Part shown: piece after piece, positions 50,552-60,171 of the stretch
How the letters are laid out: the number at the start of each line of letters is the position of its first letter
How positions within the stretch are numbered: position 1 is the first letter of the stretch
NCBI GenBank assembly: GCA_029202525.1
Contig: CP119325.1
Coordinates: forward strand, 4,872,001-4,936,000
DNA length: 64,000 nt
Origin: Candidatus Pseudomonas phytovorans
GTDB lineage: Bacteria > Pseudomonadota > Gammaproteobacteria > Pseudomonadales > Pseudomonadaceae
Direction of reading: 5' to 3'
Program-made: the position numbers and the translations under genes
The notes under the pieces: model-generated
What the model was told of the DNA's origin: nothing
The model's input: only the letters and a program-made list of their open reading frames with translations
Databases searched by the model: none

Positions 50552-51370
50552 ATGAAACGAACCGCGTTCTTCATCTCCGACGGCACCGGTATCACTGCCG
50601 AAACCCTGGGCCAGAGTTTGCTCGCGCAATTCGAGAGCATTCCGTTCAACAAATTCACCCGCCCGTACATCGATTCGCCCGACAAAGCGCGAACCATGGT
50701 CCAGCAAATCAATGCTGCCGCCGAGCGTGACGGGGTACGCCCGATCATCTTCGACACCATCGTGAACCAGGACATCCGCGAGATCCTGGCAACTTCGAAC
50801 GGTTTCATGATCGACATCTTTTCTTCGTTTTTATCCCCCCTTGAGCAGGAATTGACCGCCCATTCGTCGTATTCCGTCGGTAAATCGCATTCGATTGGTG
50901 GCAATTCCAACTACATGGAACGCATCGAGGCGGTGAATTTCGCCCTGGATAACGACGACGGCGCACGCACCCACTACTACGACAAGGCCGACCTGATCCT
51001 GGTGGGCGTTTCGCGTTGCGGCAAGACCCCTACCTGCCTGTACATGGCGATGCAGTTCGGCATTCGTGCTGCCAACTACCCGCTGACCGAGGACGACATG
51101 GAACGCCTGCAGCTGCCGGCGGTGCTGAAAAAGCACCACAACAAGCTGTTCGGCCTGACCATCGACCCCGACCGCCTGACTGCCATCCGCCATGAGCGCA
51201 AGCCCAACAGCCGCTATTCCAGCTTTGCCCAGTGCGAGTTCGAAGTGCGCGAGGTAGAGAGCCTGTTCCGTAGGGAGAACATTCCCAACATCAACTCCAC
51301 GCATTTTTCGGTGGAAGAGATTTCGGCGAAGATTCTGGTGGAAAAAGGCGTGGAGCGGCGGTTCAAGTAA
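50552..51370 (+). CDS. ppsR: PEP synthase regulatory protein (bifunctional kinase/pyrophosphorylase)
   Basis: 272 residues of the DUF299/PSRP family. It inactivates PEP synthase by ADP-dependent threonine phosphorylation and reactivates it by phosphate-dependent removal. Visible motifs: FFISDGTGITAETLGQSLL at the N-terminus and the P-loop-like GVSRCGKTPTCLYMA (about 152-166). The ATG at 50552 gives MKRTAFFISDG; the open frame runs much further upstream only because it is antisense to ppsA. Divergence from ppsA is the conserved arrangement. Confidence 0.95.
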   Translation: MKRTAFFISDGTGITAETLGQSLLAQFESIPFNKFTRPYIDSPDKARTMVQQINAAAERDGVRPIIFDTIVNQDIREILATSNGFMIDIFSSFLSPLEQELTAHSSYSVGKSHSIGGNSNYMERIEAVNFALDNDDGARTHYYDKADLILVGVSRCGKTPTCLYMAMQFGIRAANYPLTEDDMERLQLPAVLKKHHNKLFGLTIDPDRLTAIRHERKPNSRYSSFAQCEFEVREVESLFRRENIPNINSTHFSVEEISAKILVEKGVERRFK

Positions 51371-51372
51371 GC

Positions 51373-51482
51373 CTGTGCCGGCCTCTTCGCGGGGCAAGCC
51401 CGCTCCCACAGGTGCTCCACTGAACTCGAAGGGAGTGGAGCACCTGTGGGAGCGGGCTTGCCCCGCGAAGAGGCCGGTACAG
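51373..51482. repeat. Inverted REP pair with extended 49-bp arms after ppsR
   Basis: Arms 51373-51421 and 51434-51482 are reverse complements with one mismatch. They comprise the REP core plus an adjoining GGTGCTCCACT segment, with a 12-bp spacer. Confidence 0.85.
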
Positions 51483-51490
51483 ACAAAAGA

Positions 51491-51521
51491 AAAGCCCCGG
51501 CATCACTGCCGGGGCTTTGTT
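51491..51521. terminator. Bidirectional terminator between ppsR and gdhB
   Basis: AAAGCCCCGGC-ATCACT-GCCGGGGCTTT with T-rich sequence after it and A-rich sequence before it. It serves ppsR and the convergent gdhB. Confidence 0.9.
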
Positions 51522-51538
51522 TTACCTCACTACATGGC

Positions 51539-54500
51539 TCAGGACGGCACCACCGTCGCCTGCCCGCTCATGGCCAGGTCGACCAGCTCGCGGTTGGCTA
51601 CCGCGTACATCGCATAGTCGGTACCCGTGGCATTGCGCAGGTCGTCGAGCATGGCGCGCCAGCGCTCCACCATCACCCGGTGCTGCTCGGCCCACAGCGC
51701 CACGCGGGCGTCCATGTCTTCCGGCGCATCGGCCATCTGCAAGACCGAGATGGTGATCGCCCGCTGTTGCAGGTCGATATCGTCGCGGAACGCTTCGCGG
51801 GCCAGCGCCTGCCAGTTGTTTTCCACCGGCAGGTTGCTGATTTCCTGCAGGTACCAGGTCAGGTCCAGTGAGCTGCCCACAGCGAAGAACGCCTTTGCCA
51901 CCTGCGCGGGGTTGTGGCCTGTGACGTCGGCCGCTTCGATGATCGGCAGCAGGGTGTACAGGTGGCTGGTACCCGCCACCATCCGCGCCAGCAGTTCTGG
52001 CACACCGGCGTCGACAAAGCCCTGATAGCGCACCATCCAGCGTTCACGGGTCGGGCCTTCAAGCAGTTCATCGAGTTTGAGCCCGAGTTGCGCGATCTTC
52101 GGCCCGAAGTGCGCGGTATCACGCCCGGCGTCCTGTTCGTTGCGGCGGCTGCGCAGGAACCAGCGGGTAGCCCGGCGGCCCAGGCGCATCAGCTCGTCCA
52201 TCAGGGTCAGCTGGACTTCTGCCGGCACCTGATAGTCCAGTGCCTCGATCTGGCGGAACCAGTGCGGCAGGTGGAAGATGTCACGCACGATCACATAGGC
52301 CCCGGCCACGTTGGCCGGGCTCATGCCGGTCGACTCCTTCAGGCGCTGGACGAAGGTGATGCCCATGTTGTTGACCAGGTCGTTGGCGATCTGGGTGCTG
52401 ACGATTTCACGCTTCAGGCGGTGGCGGCGCATGGGCTCGGCAAATTTGCTGACCAGCGACGGCGGGAAAGCGGTTTCCATGTCGCGGGTCAGGTAGTCGT
52501 CGTCCGGAACTTGCGACTTGAGCAACTGCTCCTTGAGGTCGATCTTGCTGTACGAGATCAGCACCGACAACTCGGCCCGGGTCAGGCCTTGCCCGGCGGC
52601 CAGGCGCTCGACCAGCTGTTCCTCGGACGGCAGGAACTCTATGGCGCGGTCCAGCTTGCCGCGGGCTTCCAGGTCGGCCATCAGGCGCTTGTATTCGGCA
52701 ATCCGCTCGCGGGCGCGGCGGGCAGCCAGCGACAGCGCCTGGGTCTGCTTGTAGTTGTTGCCCAGCACCAGCGCGCCAACCTCTTCGGTCATGCTGCCCA
52801 GCAGCTGGTTGCGCTGCTTCTCGGTCATGTCGCCACCCTGCACCACTTCGTTGAGCAGGATCTTGATGTTGACCTCGTGGTCGGAGCAGTCCACGCCGCC
52901 GGCGTTGTCGATGAAGTCGGTGTTGGTGGCGCCGCCGTTCAGGCCGAACTCGACCCGACCGAGCTGGGTCATGCCCAGGTTACCGCCCTCGCCCACCACC
53001 TTGCAGCGCAGTTCGTTGCCGTTGACCCGCAGGGCATCGTTGGCCTTGTCGCCGACATCGGCGTGGCTTTCGCTGCTGGCCTTGACGTAGGTACCGATAC
53101 CGCCGTTCCACAGCAGGTCGACTGGCGCCTTGAGCAGTGCGTTAAGCAGCTCGGTCGGGGTCAGCCGGTCGGCTTCGATGGCGAAGCGCTCTTTCATCTG
53201 CGGGCTGATGGCGATGCTCTTGGCACTGCGCGGGAAAATACCGCCGCCTTCGGACATGATGCTGGTGTCGTAGTCGCTCCACGCCGAACGCGGCAGGTCG
53301 AACAGGCGTTGGCGCTCGGCAAAGCTGGACGCAGGCTCCGGGTTCGGGTCAATGAAGATGTGCAGGTGGTTGAACGCGGCCACCAGTTGCAGCTTGTCGG
53401 ACATCAGCAGGCCGTTGCCGAACACATCGCCGGCCATGTCGCCCACACCGATGACGGTGATCGGGTCTTCCTGCACGTTGATGCCGCGCTCGCGGAAGTG
53501 GCGCTGCACGCCCACCCAGGCGCCGCGTGCGGTAATGCCCATCTTCTTGTGGTCGTAACCGGCCGAGCCGCCCGAGGCAAAGGCGTCGCCCAGCCAGAAG
53601 CCGTAGTCGATGGCGATGCCGTTGGCGATGTCGGAGAAGGTCGCGGTGCCCTTGTCGGCCGCCACCACCAGGTACGGGTCGTCATCGTCGTGGCGCACCA
53701 CGTTGGCCGGTGGCACTACGCCGCCGTCCTTGAGGTTGTCGGTGATGTCGAGCAGGCCGGAAATGAAGATGCGATAGCAGGCAATGCCTTCAGCAGCAAT
53801 CTCGTCACGGCCGCCACCCAGCGGCAGGCGACGCGGCAGGAAGCCACCCTTGGCGCCGACCGGCACGATGACCGAGTTCTTCACCTGCTGGGCTTTTACC
53901 AGGCCCAGTACTTCGGTGCGGAAGTCTTCCTCGCGATCAGACCAGCGCAGGCCGCCACGGGCGACGTTGCCAAAGCGCAGGTGCACGCCCTCGACGCGCG
54001 GCGAATAGACGAAGATTTCGAACTTGGGCACCGGCTTGGGCAGTTCGGGGATCAGCTTGGGGTTGAACTTGAAGCTGAAGTACGACTTGTTCTGGCCGTT
54101 GGCGTCCGGCTGGTAGAAGTTGGTGCGCAGGGTGGCCTTGATCAGGTCCAGGTAGCGGCGCAGGATGCGGTCTTCGTTGAGTACCTGCACGTCGTCCAGC
54201 GCGGTCAGGATCGCTTGTTCCAGGCGCAGCTGCTTGTCGTCCAGGTCGTCCTGGGTGAGCTTGCGGGCCAGGTAGAAGCGGGTCTTGAACAACCGGGTCA
54301 GCTCGCGAGCGATGTCGGTGTGGTTGTTCAGGGTGCTGGCAATGTAGCCCAGGTCGAAGCCCAGGCGGATCTGCTTCAGGTAACGGGCGTAGGCGCGCAG
54401 CAGCGCCACGTCACGCCATGGCAGGCCGGCAGTGAGCACCAGGCGGTTGAAGGCGTCGTTCTCGGCATCGCCGCGCACTATGTGGATGAAGGCATCCTGC

Positions 54501-56404
54501 AGGGTGTCGTTGAGCTGCTGGATATCCAGGCTCAGGCCTTCGCTGTAGGTGAAGGCGAAGTCATGAATCCAGTATTCGCGGCCATTGGCGTGGCGCAGGC
54601 GGTACGGGAATTCGCCGAGCACACGCAAGCCGAGGTTTTCCAGGATCGGCAGCACGTCCGACAGCGCCAGTGGCGTATCGGCGTGGTACAGCTTGCAGTG
54701 CAGGATGCGCTCGCCCACCTGGGTCAGCGGCTGGTAGAAGCTCATTGCCAGCGGCTTGCTTTCCGACAAGCCCAGCACATGCTGCAGGTCGACCACCGCC
54801 GAGTGCGCGGCGAAGCGCTCACGGTAGCCGGCCGGGAAGCCTTTGGGGAAATCGGCCAGGATGTTGGTGCCCTGGGCTTCGCCGAAGTTCTCCACCACCA
54901 GCGCCGAGTAGTCGTCATGCCACGAGCGGCAGGCCTGGACCACTTCGCGTTCCAGTTGCTGCGGGTCGATGTCGATGCGGTTTTTCGGGTCGACCCGCAA
55001 AATCAGCTGCACACGCGCCAGCACCGACTCGGAGAAGAAGGTCCAGAACTCGCAGTCGCTGGCCTTCAGGCGCTCCATCAGCACTTGCTGGATTTTCTGC
55101 CGCACTTCGGTGGAGTAGATTTCCCGCGGGACGTAGGCCAGGCAGTAGCAGAAGCGGCCGTATGGGTCCTTGCGCAGGAACACGCGGATCTTGTTGCGTT
55201 CCTGGATCTGCACGATCGCCATGACGGTGGTGAACAGCTCCTCGACCGGCGTCTGGAACAGGTCGTCGCGCGGCAGCACTTCCAGTACCTGGGCCAGCTC
55301 CTTGCCCAGGTGAGCCTTGGCATCGAAGCCGGAGCGGCGCTCGACTTCAGCCACCTTCACGCGGATATACGGAATGGCATGCACGCTTTCGCCATACACC
55401 GACGAGGTGTACAGGCCCATGAAGCGGTGTTCCTTGATGACTTTGCCGTCGGCATCCAGCTGGCGGATCGACACGTAGTCCGGGTAGGCCGGGCGGTGCA
55501 CGCGGCTAGGCAGCGCGGCCTTGGCGAACGACAGCAGCAGCGGCTCGTTGAGGTAAGCCACGGCGTAGTCTTCGATGCGTAGCTCTTCGGCCGTCAGGCC
55601 CACGCGCAAGCGGCGCGGCAGGCCGAGGAACGACGGCTCGTCGTAGACCATCTGGCCGCCGTCGGCGCCGCTGTTGACGGTGAATTCTTCGTAGCCCAGG
55701 AACGTGAAGTGGTTGTCCAGCAGCCATTCGAGGAAGGCCTTGACCTCGCCCTTCTCGTTCTGCGCAGGGCCGAAGGCGGTCTGTTCCACCAGCGCCACCA
55801 CTTCACGCAGCTTGGCCTTCATCGGTTCGAAGTCGGCCACTGCCACCCGCACCTCAGCCAGCACCTGCTCGATTTCGCGGGTCAGCACGGTCAGTTCGGC
55901 AGCATTCGCGCAACGGTCAATCTCCAGGTACATCAGCGACTCATGCTGCACGCCCTCGCCCTGGGTACCCTTGGGCAGCAGTTCCAGCAGCTCGCCCTTG
56001 GCGCCACGGCGCACGCTCAGCACGGTGGTCTGCAGGGTGTGGATGCTGTAGCCGCGGCGGTTGAGCTCGGTGCGCACCGAGTCCACCAGGAACGGCAGGT
56101 CGTGGTGCAGCACTTCGACCACGGTGTGGGTCGACTGCCAGCCGTTGCGCTCGTAATCAGGGTTGTACACCCGCACTTGCGGGTATTCAGGGTCGAAACG
56201 TTCGATGATGCGCCAGGCTGAGAGGGTGCAGCCGGCCAGGTCGGAAAGCCTGCGCTGGGTGAGTTCGTCCAGAGAGATGATGCCGAAGAACTGCTCGGCG
56301 AACAGTGCCACTTGTGGCAGGGACTGTTCGCTGATGTGCTGCGCCAGGGCCGCTTGCAGTTGATGCTGGAAGTCGGCTTTGCTGGCTGCGGTGAAGAACG
56401 CCAT
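51539..56404 (-). CDS. gdhB: NAD-specific glutamate dehydrogenase, large (about 180 kDa) type
   Basis: 1621 residues, the size of the large hexameric NAD-GDH of pseudomonads and streptomycetes. It deaminates glutamate to 2-oxoglutarate. The long N-terminal half (about 1-700) is regulatory with ACT-like segments. The catalytic part begins near 800: GNVARGGLRWSDREEDFRTEVLGLVKAQ, VPVGAKGGF (about 850), and the NAD-binding region VIGVGDMAGDVFGNGLL (about 975). The C-terminal 400 residues are helical. The ATG giving MAFFTAASKADF is preceded by GCGGAG; 25 upstream codons are not supported. No close gene is co-transcribed. Confidence 0.95.
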   Translation of the reverse strand: MAFFTAASKADFQHQLQAALAQHISEQSLPQVALFAEQFFGIISLDELTQRRLSDLAGCTLSAWRIIERFDPEYPQVRVYNPDYERNGWQSTHTVVEVLHHDLPFLVDSVRTELNRRGYSIHTLQTTVLSVRRGAKGELLELLPKGTQGEGVQHESLMYLEIDRCANAAELTVLTREIEQVLAEVRVAVADFEPMKAKLREVVALVEQTAFGPAQNEKGEVKAFLEWLLDNHFTFLGYEEFTVNSGADGGQMVYDEPSFLGLPRRLRVGLTAEELRIEDYAVAYLNEPLLLSFAKAALPSRVHRPAYPDYVSIRQLDADGKVIKEHRFMGLYTSSVYGESVHAIPYIRVKVAEVERRSGFDAKAHLGKELAQVLEVLPRDDLFQTPVEELFTTVMAIVQIQERNKIRVFLRKDPYGRFCYCLAYVPREIYSTEVRQKIQQVLMERLKASDCEFWTFFSESVLARVQLILRVDPKNRIDIDPQQLEREVVQACRSWHDDYSALVVENFGEAQGTNILADFPKGFPAGYRERFAAHSAVVDLQHVLGLSESKPLAMSFYQPLTQVGERILHCKLYHADTPLALSDVLPILENLGLRVLGEFPYRLRHANGREYWIHDFAFTYSEGLSLDIQQLNDTLQDAFIHIVRGDAENDAFNRLVLTAGLPWRDVALLRAYARYLKQIRLGFDLGYIASTLNNHTDIARELTRLFKTRFYLARKLTQDDLDDKQLRLEQAILTALDDVQVLNEDRILRRYLDLIKATLRTNFYQPDANGQNKSYFSFKFNPKLIPELPKPVPKFEIFVYSPRVEGVHLRFGNVARGGLRWSDREEDFRTEVLGLVKAQQVKNSVIVPVGAKGGFLPRRLPLGGGRDEIAAEGIACYRIFISGLLDITDNLKDGGVVPPANVVRHDDDDPYLVVAADKGTATFSDIANGIAIDYGFWLGDAFASGGSAGYDHKKMGITARGAWVGVQRHFRERGINVQEDPITVIGVGDMAGDVFGNGLLMSDKLQLVAAFNHLHIFIDPNPEPASSFAERQRLFDLPRSAWSDYDTSIMSEGGGIFPRSAKSIAISPQMKERFAIEADRLTPTELLNALLKAPVDLLWNGGIGTYVKASSESHADVGDKANDALRVNGNELRCKVVGEGGNLGMTQLGRVEFGLNGGATNTDFIDNAGGVDCSDHEVNIKILLNEVVQGGDMTEKQRNQLLGSMTEEVGALVLGNNYKQTQALSLAARRARERIAEYKRLMADLEARGKLDRAIEFLPSEEQLVERLAAGQGLTRAELSVLISYSKIDLKEQLLKSQVPDDDYLTRDMETAFPPSLVSKFAEPMRRHRLKREIVSTQIANDLVNNMGITFVQRLKESTGMSPANVAGAYVIVRDIFHLPHWFRQIEALDYQVPAEVQLTLMDELMRLGRRATRWFLRSRRNEQDAGRDTAHFGPKIAQLGLKLDELLEGPTRERWMVRYQGFVDAGVPELLARMVAGTSHLYTLLPIIEAADVTGHNPAQVAKAFFAVGSSLDLTWYLQEISNLPVENNWQALAREAFRDDIDLQQRAITISVLQMADAPEDMDARVALWAEQHRVMVERWRAMLDDLRNATGTDYAMYAVANRELVDLAMSGQATVVPS

Positions 56405-56735
56405 CTGTGGTACTCCGCTTGGGCTTTGTAATAGTTGAAGCGTCGCTGCGTGCGCCGTGTACGGATCAACGATAGCCAACCCGTGGCAAGGCGGACGGTA
56501 AAACCAGGCGTTGAACGTGCGCAGGCACGCTCAGGGCTCGGCGAAGCTTAACGACTGATCGGTCATCAACGCTTGCAGCGCTGCGACAATTTCGGTCAAG
56601 GGGCGGTAACTTTACGTTTATGCCTGTACGCAAGACTGTCAGAATTCCCTTCCGTTTCCTTTGATCCGAGCCTTGTCCATGCAAATCAACACTGCCCTGC
56701 TCTTCGCCACCCCTTGCGATGACGAGGAAGACAAC
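56405..56735. other. 331-bp region upstream of gdhB and the small acidic protein gene
   Basis: Contains the divergent upstream regions of gdhB and the small acidic protein gene. I see no convincing promoter boxes, operator dyads or terminator. An in-frame ATG at 56679 (19 codons upstream of the chosen start) could extend the next gene. Confidence 0.4.
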
Positions 56736-57032
56736 ATGGCGACCCTGTGCTGCCACAGCGACAAGGGTCAGATGTTCCTGCTTACCCGCTACCCGGACGA
56801 AGACACCGTCGACCTGACCCTGGATGACGAGCCATCGACGCTGGACGGGCTGAAAGTGACCCTGAGTGCCAAGCGACTGCTGATTGAAGTGGCGGCCGGT
56901 GACCAGGATGCGCTGAAGGGCGATGAAGTGCTGGAGATCAACCTGACCAGCGACCTGAGTGACCTGGAAGAAGTGAAAGAAACCCTGGAGAACATCCTGG
57001 CCGGGACCGGCACCTTCGTCTGCGAGATTTGA
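56736..57032 (+). CDS. Small acidic conserved hypothetical protein
   Basis: 98 residues, strongly acidic (PDEDTVDLTLDDEPSTLDG, SDLSDLEEVKETLENIL), with alternating strands suggesting a small beta-rich fold. No motif is recognised. GAGGAAG, 8 bases before the ATG at 56736, decides the start; the upstream ATG at 56679 lacks a ribosome-binding site. It stands alone and is followed by a REP pair. Confidence 0.65.
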   Translation: MATLCCHSDKGQMFLLTRYPDEDTVDLTLDDEPSTLDGLKVTLSAKRLLIEVAAGDQDALKGDEVLEINLTSDLSDLEEVKETLENILAGTGTFVCEI

Positions 57033-57065
57033 ATCGCAGCGCGTTCTGGCTTGGTTGCTGTACTG

Positions 57066-57176
57066 CCTGTACCGGCCTCATCGCCGGCAAGCCAGCTCCC
57101 ACAGGTTACCGCGCAAGGCTGCAGACCAACGCGGTCAATGTGGGAGCTGGCTTGCCGGCGATGAGGCCAGTCCAGG
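57066..57176. repeat. Inverted REP pair, class with ATCGCCGGCAAGCCAGCTCCCACA core
   Basis: Left arm 57066-57103 and right arm 57139-57176 are near-perfect complements. This REP class (CCGGCAAGCCAGC) also occurs at 59474-59588. It lies between convergent genes. Confidence 0.8.
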
Positions 57177-57195
57177 CATTGCAAAACCCCTGGTG

Positions 57196-58101
57196 CTAGA
57201 CTAACGCTGCCTGCATCGCCTGGGCCTGCTCCCGCAACGCCTCACAAAACGGCTCCACCGCCGCCGAAGCGGGCCTATGATCCGGCCTGATCAGCATCAC
57301 CTGATACGGCACCGACACCCGTAACCTGCGGATCGGCAACCCGCCCTGCGCCGCCTCCAGCCCGCTCAGCGGGTTGATGATCGCGACACCCAGGCCTTGG
57401 CGCACCATGGCGCACACCGAGGCGGCACTGGTGGTTTCGATCACCGTGCGGCGGTTCACCCCCGCCGCACGAAAGTGCTGGTCCAGGCGCTGGCGGTAGG
57501 TATCCATACTGGCCAGGTTGATGAAATCGACCTCGTGGAAATCGCTCAATTCCAGCTCGGTCTTGGTCTGCAACGGGTGATGCTCGGGCAGCACGCAGAC
57601 CATGTTGGCGCTGAACAGCAACTCGCCATAGGCACCGCGCGGTATCTGCTCGACCTCGGTCAGGCCCAGGTCATGCTGCTGGGCAACCAGCGACTCCTCC
57701 AGCAACGGCGATTCCTGCGCCAGGATGCTTACGCTTACCCCCCGGTGTTGCTGGTGAAAACGCTGGCAGGCCCTGGGCAGCAAAGTCTGGGAGAACAGCG
57801 GCAAGCAGGTGATGGCCAGCCGGCCCTGCTCGAAATTGCGGATGGCCTGGGCAAAGCGGTCAATCCGCTCCAGCCCGATGTAGGCGCGCTCGACCTCTTC
57901 GATCAACAGCAGCGCCTGGGCTGTCGCCACCAGGCGCCCACCCTCGCGCTCGAACAGGTTCAACCCGGTCACCTGCTCAAGGCGCGCCAGCTCCCGGCTG
58001 ACAGTGGGTTGCGAGGTGAACAGCAGCCGTGCTGCCCCGGTGACACTGCCGGCAGCCATGATGGCGCGGAACACTTCAATGTGGCGGCTGGACAGTTTCA
58101 C
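57196..58101 (-). CDS. LysR-type transcriptional regulator, probably of lysA
   Basis: 301 residues: an N-terminal helix-turn-helix (KLSSRHIEVFRAIMAAGSVTGAARLLFTSQPTVSRELARLE) and a substrate-binding domain. A GTG start is preferred because CCAGGTG lies 6 bases upstream and the product then begins directly at the LTTR helix; an ATG ten codons upstream has no ribosome-binding site. It is divergent from lysA, the classical arrangement in which LysR activates lysA in response to diaminopimelate and lysine. Its exact ligand is inferred from this neighbourhood. Confidence 0.9.
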   Translation of the reverse strand: MKLSSRHIEVFRAIMAAGSVTGAARLLFTSQPTVSRELARLEQVTGLNLFEREGGRLVATAQALLLIEEVERAYIGLERIDRFAQAIRNFEQGRLAITCLPLFSQTLLPRACQRFHQQHRGVSVSILAQESPLLEESLVAQQHDLGLTEVEQIPRGAYGELLFSANMVCVLPEHHPLQTKTELELSDFHEVDFINLASMDTYRQRLDQHFRAAGVNRRTVIETTSAASVCAMVRQGLGVAIINPLSGLEAAQGGLPIRRLRVSVPYQVMLIRPDHRPASAAVEPFCEALREQAQAMQAALV

Positions 58102-58224
58102 GGCAACACCTGGTGGCTCGACATAAGGCATATCAGATATGAATGGCTAGCAGAAAAAAAGCTATTTTTCTGAATTCAGGCTTTGGCGCATCCTCGTGGC
58201 CTTCCTTATACGAGTAGCGCCACC

Positions 58225-59457
58225 ATGACTGCACCCTTCACCCTGTTGGCCGAGGCGGTCCGCCAGCACGGCTCGCCGCTGTGGGCGTATGACGCCAGCA
58301 CCATCGCCGAACGTGTCGAGCAATTGAAGGTGTTCGACACCGTGCGCTTCGCCCAGAAAGCCAACCCAAACCTGCATGTGCTGCGCCTGATGCGCGCCCA
58401 TGGCCTGGTGCTGGACGCCGTTTCGCTGGGCGAGATGGAGCGGGCCTTCGCCGCAGGTGCCAGCGTTGAAGGTGACCCGGCCGGCGTAGTGCTGACCTGC
58501 GACGCGCTGGACCGGCCGACCCTGGAGCGGGTGGTGGCAGAAAAGATCGAAGTCAACGCAGGCTCCATCGACATGCTGCGCCAGTTGGGCGAGCGCTCAC
58601 CCGGCCACCGTGTGTGGATCCGCATCAACCCGGGCTTCGGCCATGGCCACAGCCGCAAGACCAACACGGGCGGCGAAAACAGCAAGCACGGTATCTGGCA
58701 TGAAGAGCTGGACGAGGCGCTGGCGGTCATCAAGGTCCATGGCCTGCACCTGGTGGGCGTGCACATGCACATTGGTTCAGGCGTGGATTACCAGCACCTG
58801 GAGCAAGTGGCCCGCTCGATGATCGAACTGATCGGCCGCCTGGGCGTGGATATCGAAGCCTTCTCCATCGGCGGCGGGCTTTCTACCCCCTACCGCAGCA
58901 CTGACAAGCCGGTCGACCTGCAGCGTTACGCCCAGACCTGGGCGGTGGCACGCAAGGAAATCGAAGCGATGCTGGGCCACCCGGTGCGCATGGAGATCGA
59001 GCCCGGGCGCTTCCTGGTGGCCGAGTCGGGCTACCTCGTGGCCGAAGTGCGCGCCGTGAAGCAGGTGGGGCGCAATACCTTCGTCATGATCGACGCCGGC
59101 TTCAACGACCTGATGCGCCCGGCCATGTACGGCGCCTATCACGGCATGACCCTGCTCGACGCCAACGGCCATCCGGTAAACCGCCCACGCCAGCCGACCG
59201 TAGTGGCCGGGCCGTTGTGTGAATCGGGTGACGTGTTCACCCAGGATGATCAGGAGCTGACCCCGCAAGACCTGCCCCAGGCTCAGGTGGGCGATTTGCT
59301 GGTGATTCACGATGCCGGGGCCTATGGCGCGTCGATGTCGTCGAACTACAACAGCCGGCCGTTGCTGCCGGAGTTCCTCATCGAGGATGGCGCGCTGCGC
59401 ATGATCCGTCGGCGCCAGACGGTGCAGGACCTGCTGAGCCTGGAGGCGGGTTTCTAG
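58225..59457 (+). CDS. lysA: Diaminopimelate decarboxylase
   Basis: 410 residues, a fold-type III PLP enzyme converting meso-diaminopimelate to lysine. The PLP lysine is Lys45 in RFAQKANPN. Others: HMHIGSGVD, the glycine-rich GGGLSTPY, EIEPGRFLVAESGYL and the C-terminal GPLCESGDVF (active-site Cys). The ATG giving MTAPFTLLAEAVRQHG is preferred; 14 codons upstream in frame are unlikely. This type may be a second lysA in P. putida; the neighbouring LysR regulator supports lysine control. Confidence 0.94.
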   Translation: MTAPFTLLAEAVRQHGSPLWAYDASTIAERVEQLKVFDTVRFAQKANPNLHVLRLMRAHGLVLDAVSLGEMERAFAAGASVEGDPAGVVLTCDALDRPTLERVVAEKIEVNAGSIDMLRQLGERSPGHRVWIRINPGFGHGHSRKTNTGGENSKHGIWHEELDEALAVIKVHGLHLVGVHMHIGSGVDYQHLEQVARSMIELIGRLGVDIEAFSIGGGLSTPYRSTDKPVDLQRYAQTWAVARKEIEAMLGHPVRMEIEPGRFLVAESGYLVAEVRAVKQVGRNTFVMIDAGFNDLMRPAMYGAYHGMTLLDANGHPVNRPRQPTVVAGPLCESGDVFTQDDQELTPQDLPQAQVGDLLVIHDAGAYGASMSSNYNSRPLLPEFLIEDGALRMIRRRQTVQDLLSLEAGF

Positions 59458-59473
59458 ACAGCGCATCAATGAG

Positions 59474-59588
59474 GGCTGCCTTGCAGCCCATCGCCGGCAA
59501 GCCAGCTCCCACAGGTACAGCGCATACCTCAAGCGTTGCACGCCCCCGTGGAAGCTGGCTTGCCGGCGATGGGCCGCAAGGCGGCCCC
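59474..59588. repeat. Inverted REP pair after lysA
   Basis: GGCTGCCTTGCAGCCCATCG, then CCGGCAAGCCAGCTCCCACAGG (left), is mirrored by GGAAGCTGGCTTGCCGGCG, then ATGGGCCGCAAGGCGGCCCC (right). The arms are less exact than in other pairs. Confidence 0.75.
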
Positions 59589-59631
59589 AATGACACAAAC
59601 CATGCTTGCAATCAGCCAGCCTCATCGCGAC

Positions 59632-59650
59632 AATGCGATCAATTCCCATT
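59632..59650 (+). promoter_or_regulatory. Fur-box-like dyad upstream of the FecI-like gene
   Basis: AATGCGATCAATTCCCATT has dyad symmetry AATGxGA...TTCxCATT and fits a typical Fur box (AATGAGAATCATTCTCATT) at 14 of 19 positions. It lies 21 bp before the sigma-factor start. A related sequence precedes the next sigma-like gene at 63904. Confidence 0.5.
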
Positions 59651-59670
59651 AATATTGCGGTCTTGACGCC

Positions 59671-60171
59671 ATGTCGACGCTCGATCCCCAGGCCCTGCAC
59701 CAGCTGTACAGCGAAAACAACAGCTGGCTCAAGGGCTGGCTGCGTGCCCGCCTGGGCAACGCTGCCGATGCCTCCGACCTGGCGCACGACACGTTCCTGC
59801 GGGTAATGACGGCACGCAACCCGTTGCCGATCCGCGAGCCGCGCAGCTACCTCAGCGCCATCGCCCGCGCACTGCTGATCGACAAAGCCCGCCGCCGCAC
59901 CATCGAAAAAGCGTATCTGCAAGCCCTGGCCCTGCGCCCGGAGCCGGTGGAGGTATCGCCGGAGGTGCGCTTGTCGATCATCGAAATGCTGGTGGCCGTA
60001 GACACCCTGCTCGACGAACTGGGCGCCAAGACCCGCGCCATCTTCCTCGCCGTTCAACTTGAAGGCCTGACTTACGCTGCTGCGGCCGAGCGCTTCGGCG
60101 TGTCGGTCACCACCGTGAAGAACCACCTGATCAAGGCGATGACCCGCTGCCTGCTGGCAGTTGAAGGCTGA
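59671..60171 (+). CDS. FecI-like ECF sigma factor
   Basis: 166 residues: region 2 (LYSENNSWLKGWLRARLGNAADASDLAHDTFLRVM) and region 4 (DELGAKTRAIFLAVQLEGLTYAAAAERFGVSVTTVKNHLIKAM). Sigma factors of this type direct transcription of a TonB-receptor gene when the receptor senses its iron-carrier. The stop overlaps the FecR-like start by one base (TGATG). A Fur-box-like dyad lies upstream, so expression is probably iron-repressed. Confidence 0.94.
   Translation: MSTLDPQALHQLYSENNSWLKGWLRARLGNAADASDLAHDTFLRVMTARNPLPIREPRSYLSAIARALLIDKARRRTIEKAYLQALALRPEPVEVSPEVRLSIIEMLVAVDTLLDELGAKTRAIFLAVQLEGLTYAAAAERFGVSVTTVKNHLIKAMTRCLLAVEG

Noticed and set aside
51914..55582. 1222-codon plus-strand open frame
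   Set aside because: Antisense to gdhB; its translation is low in complexity (many H, Q, A, V) and matches no family, whereas gdhB is certain.
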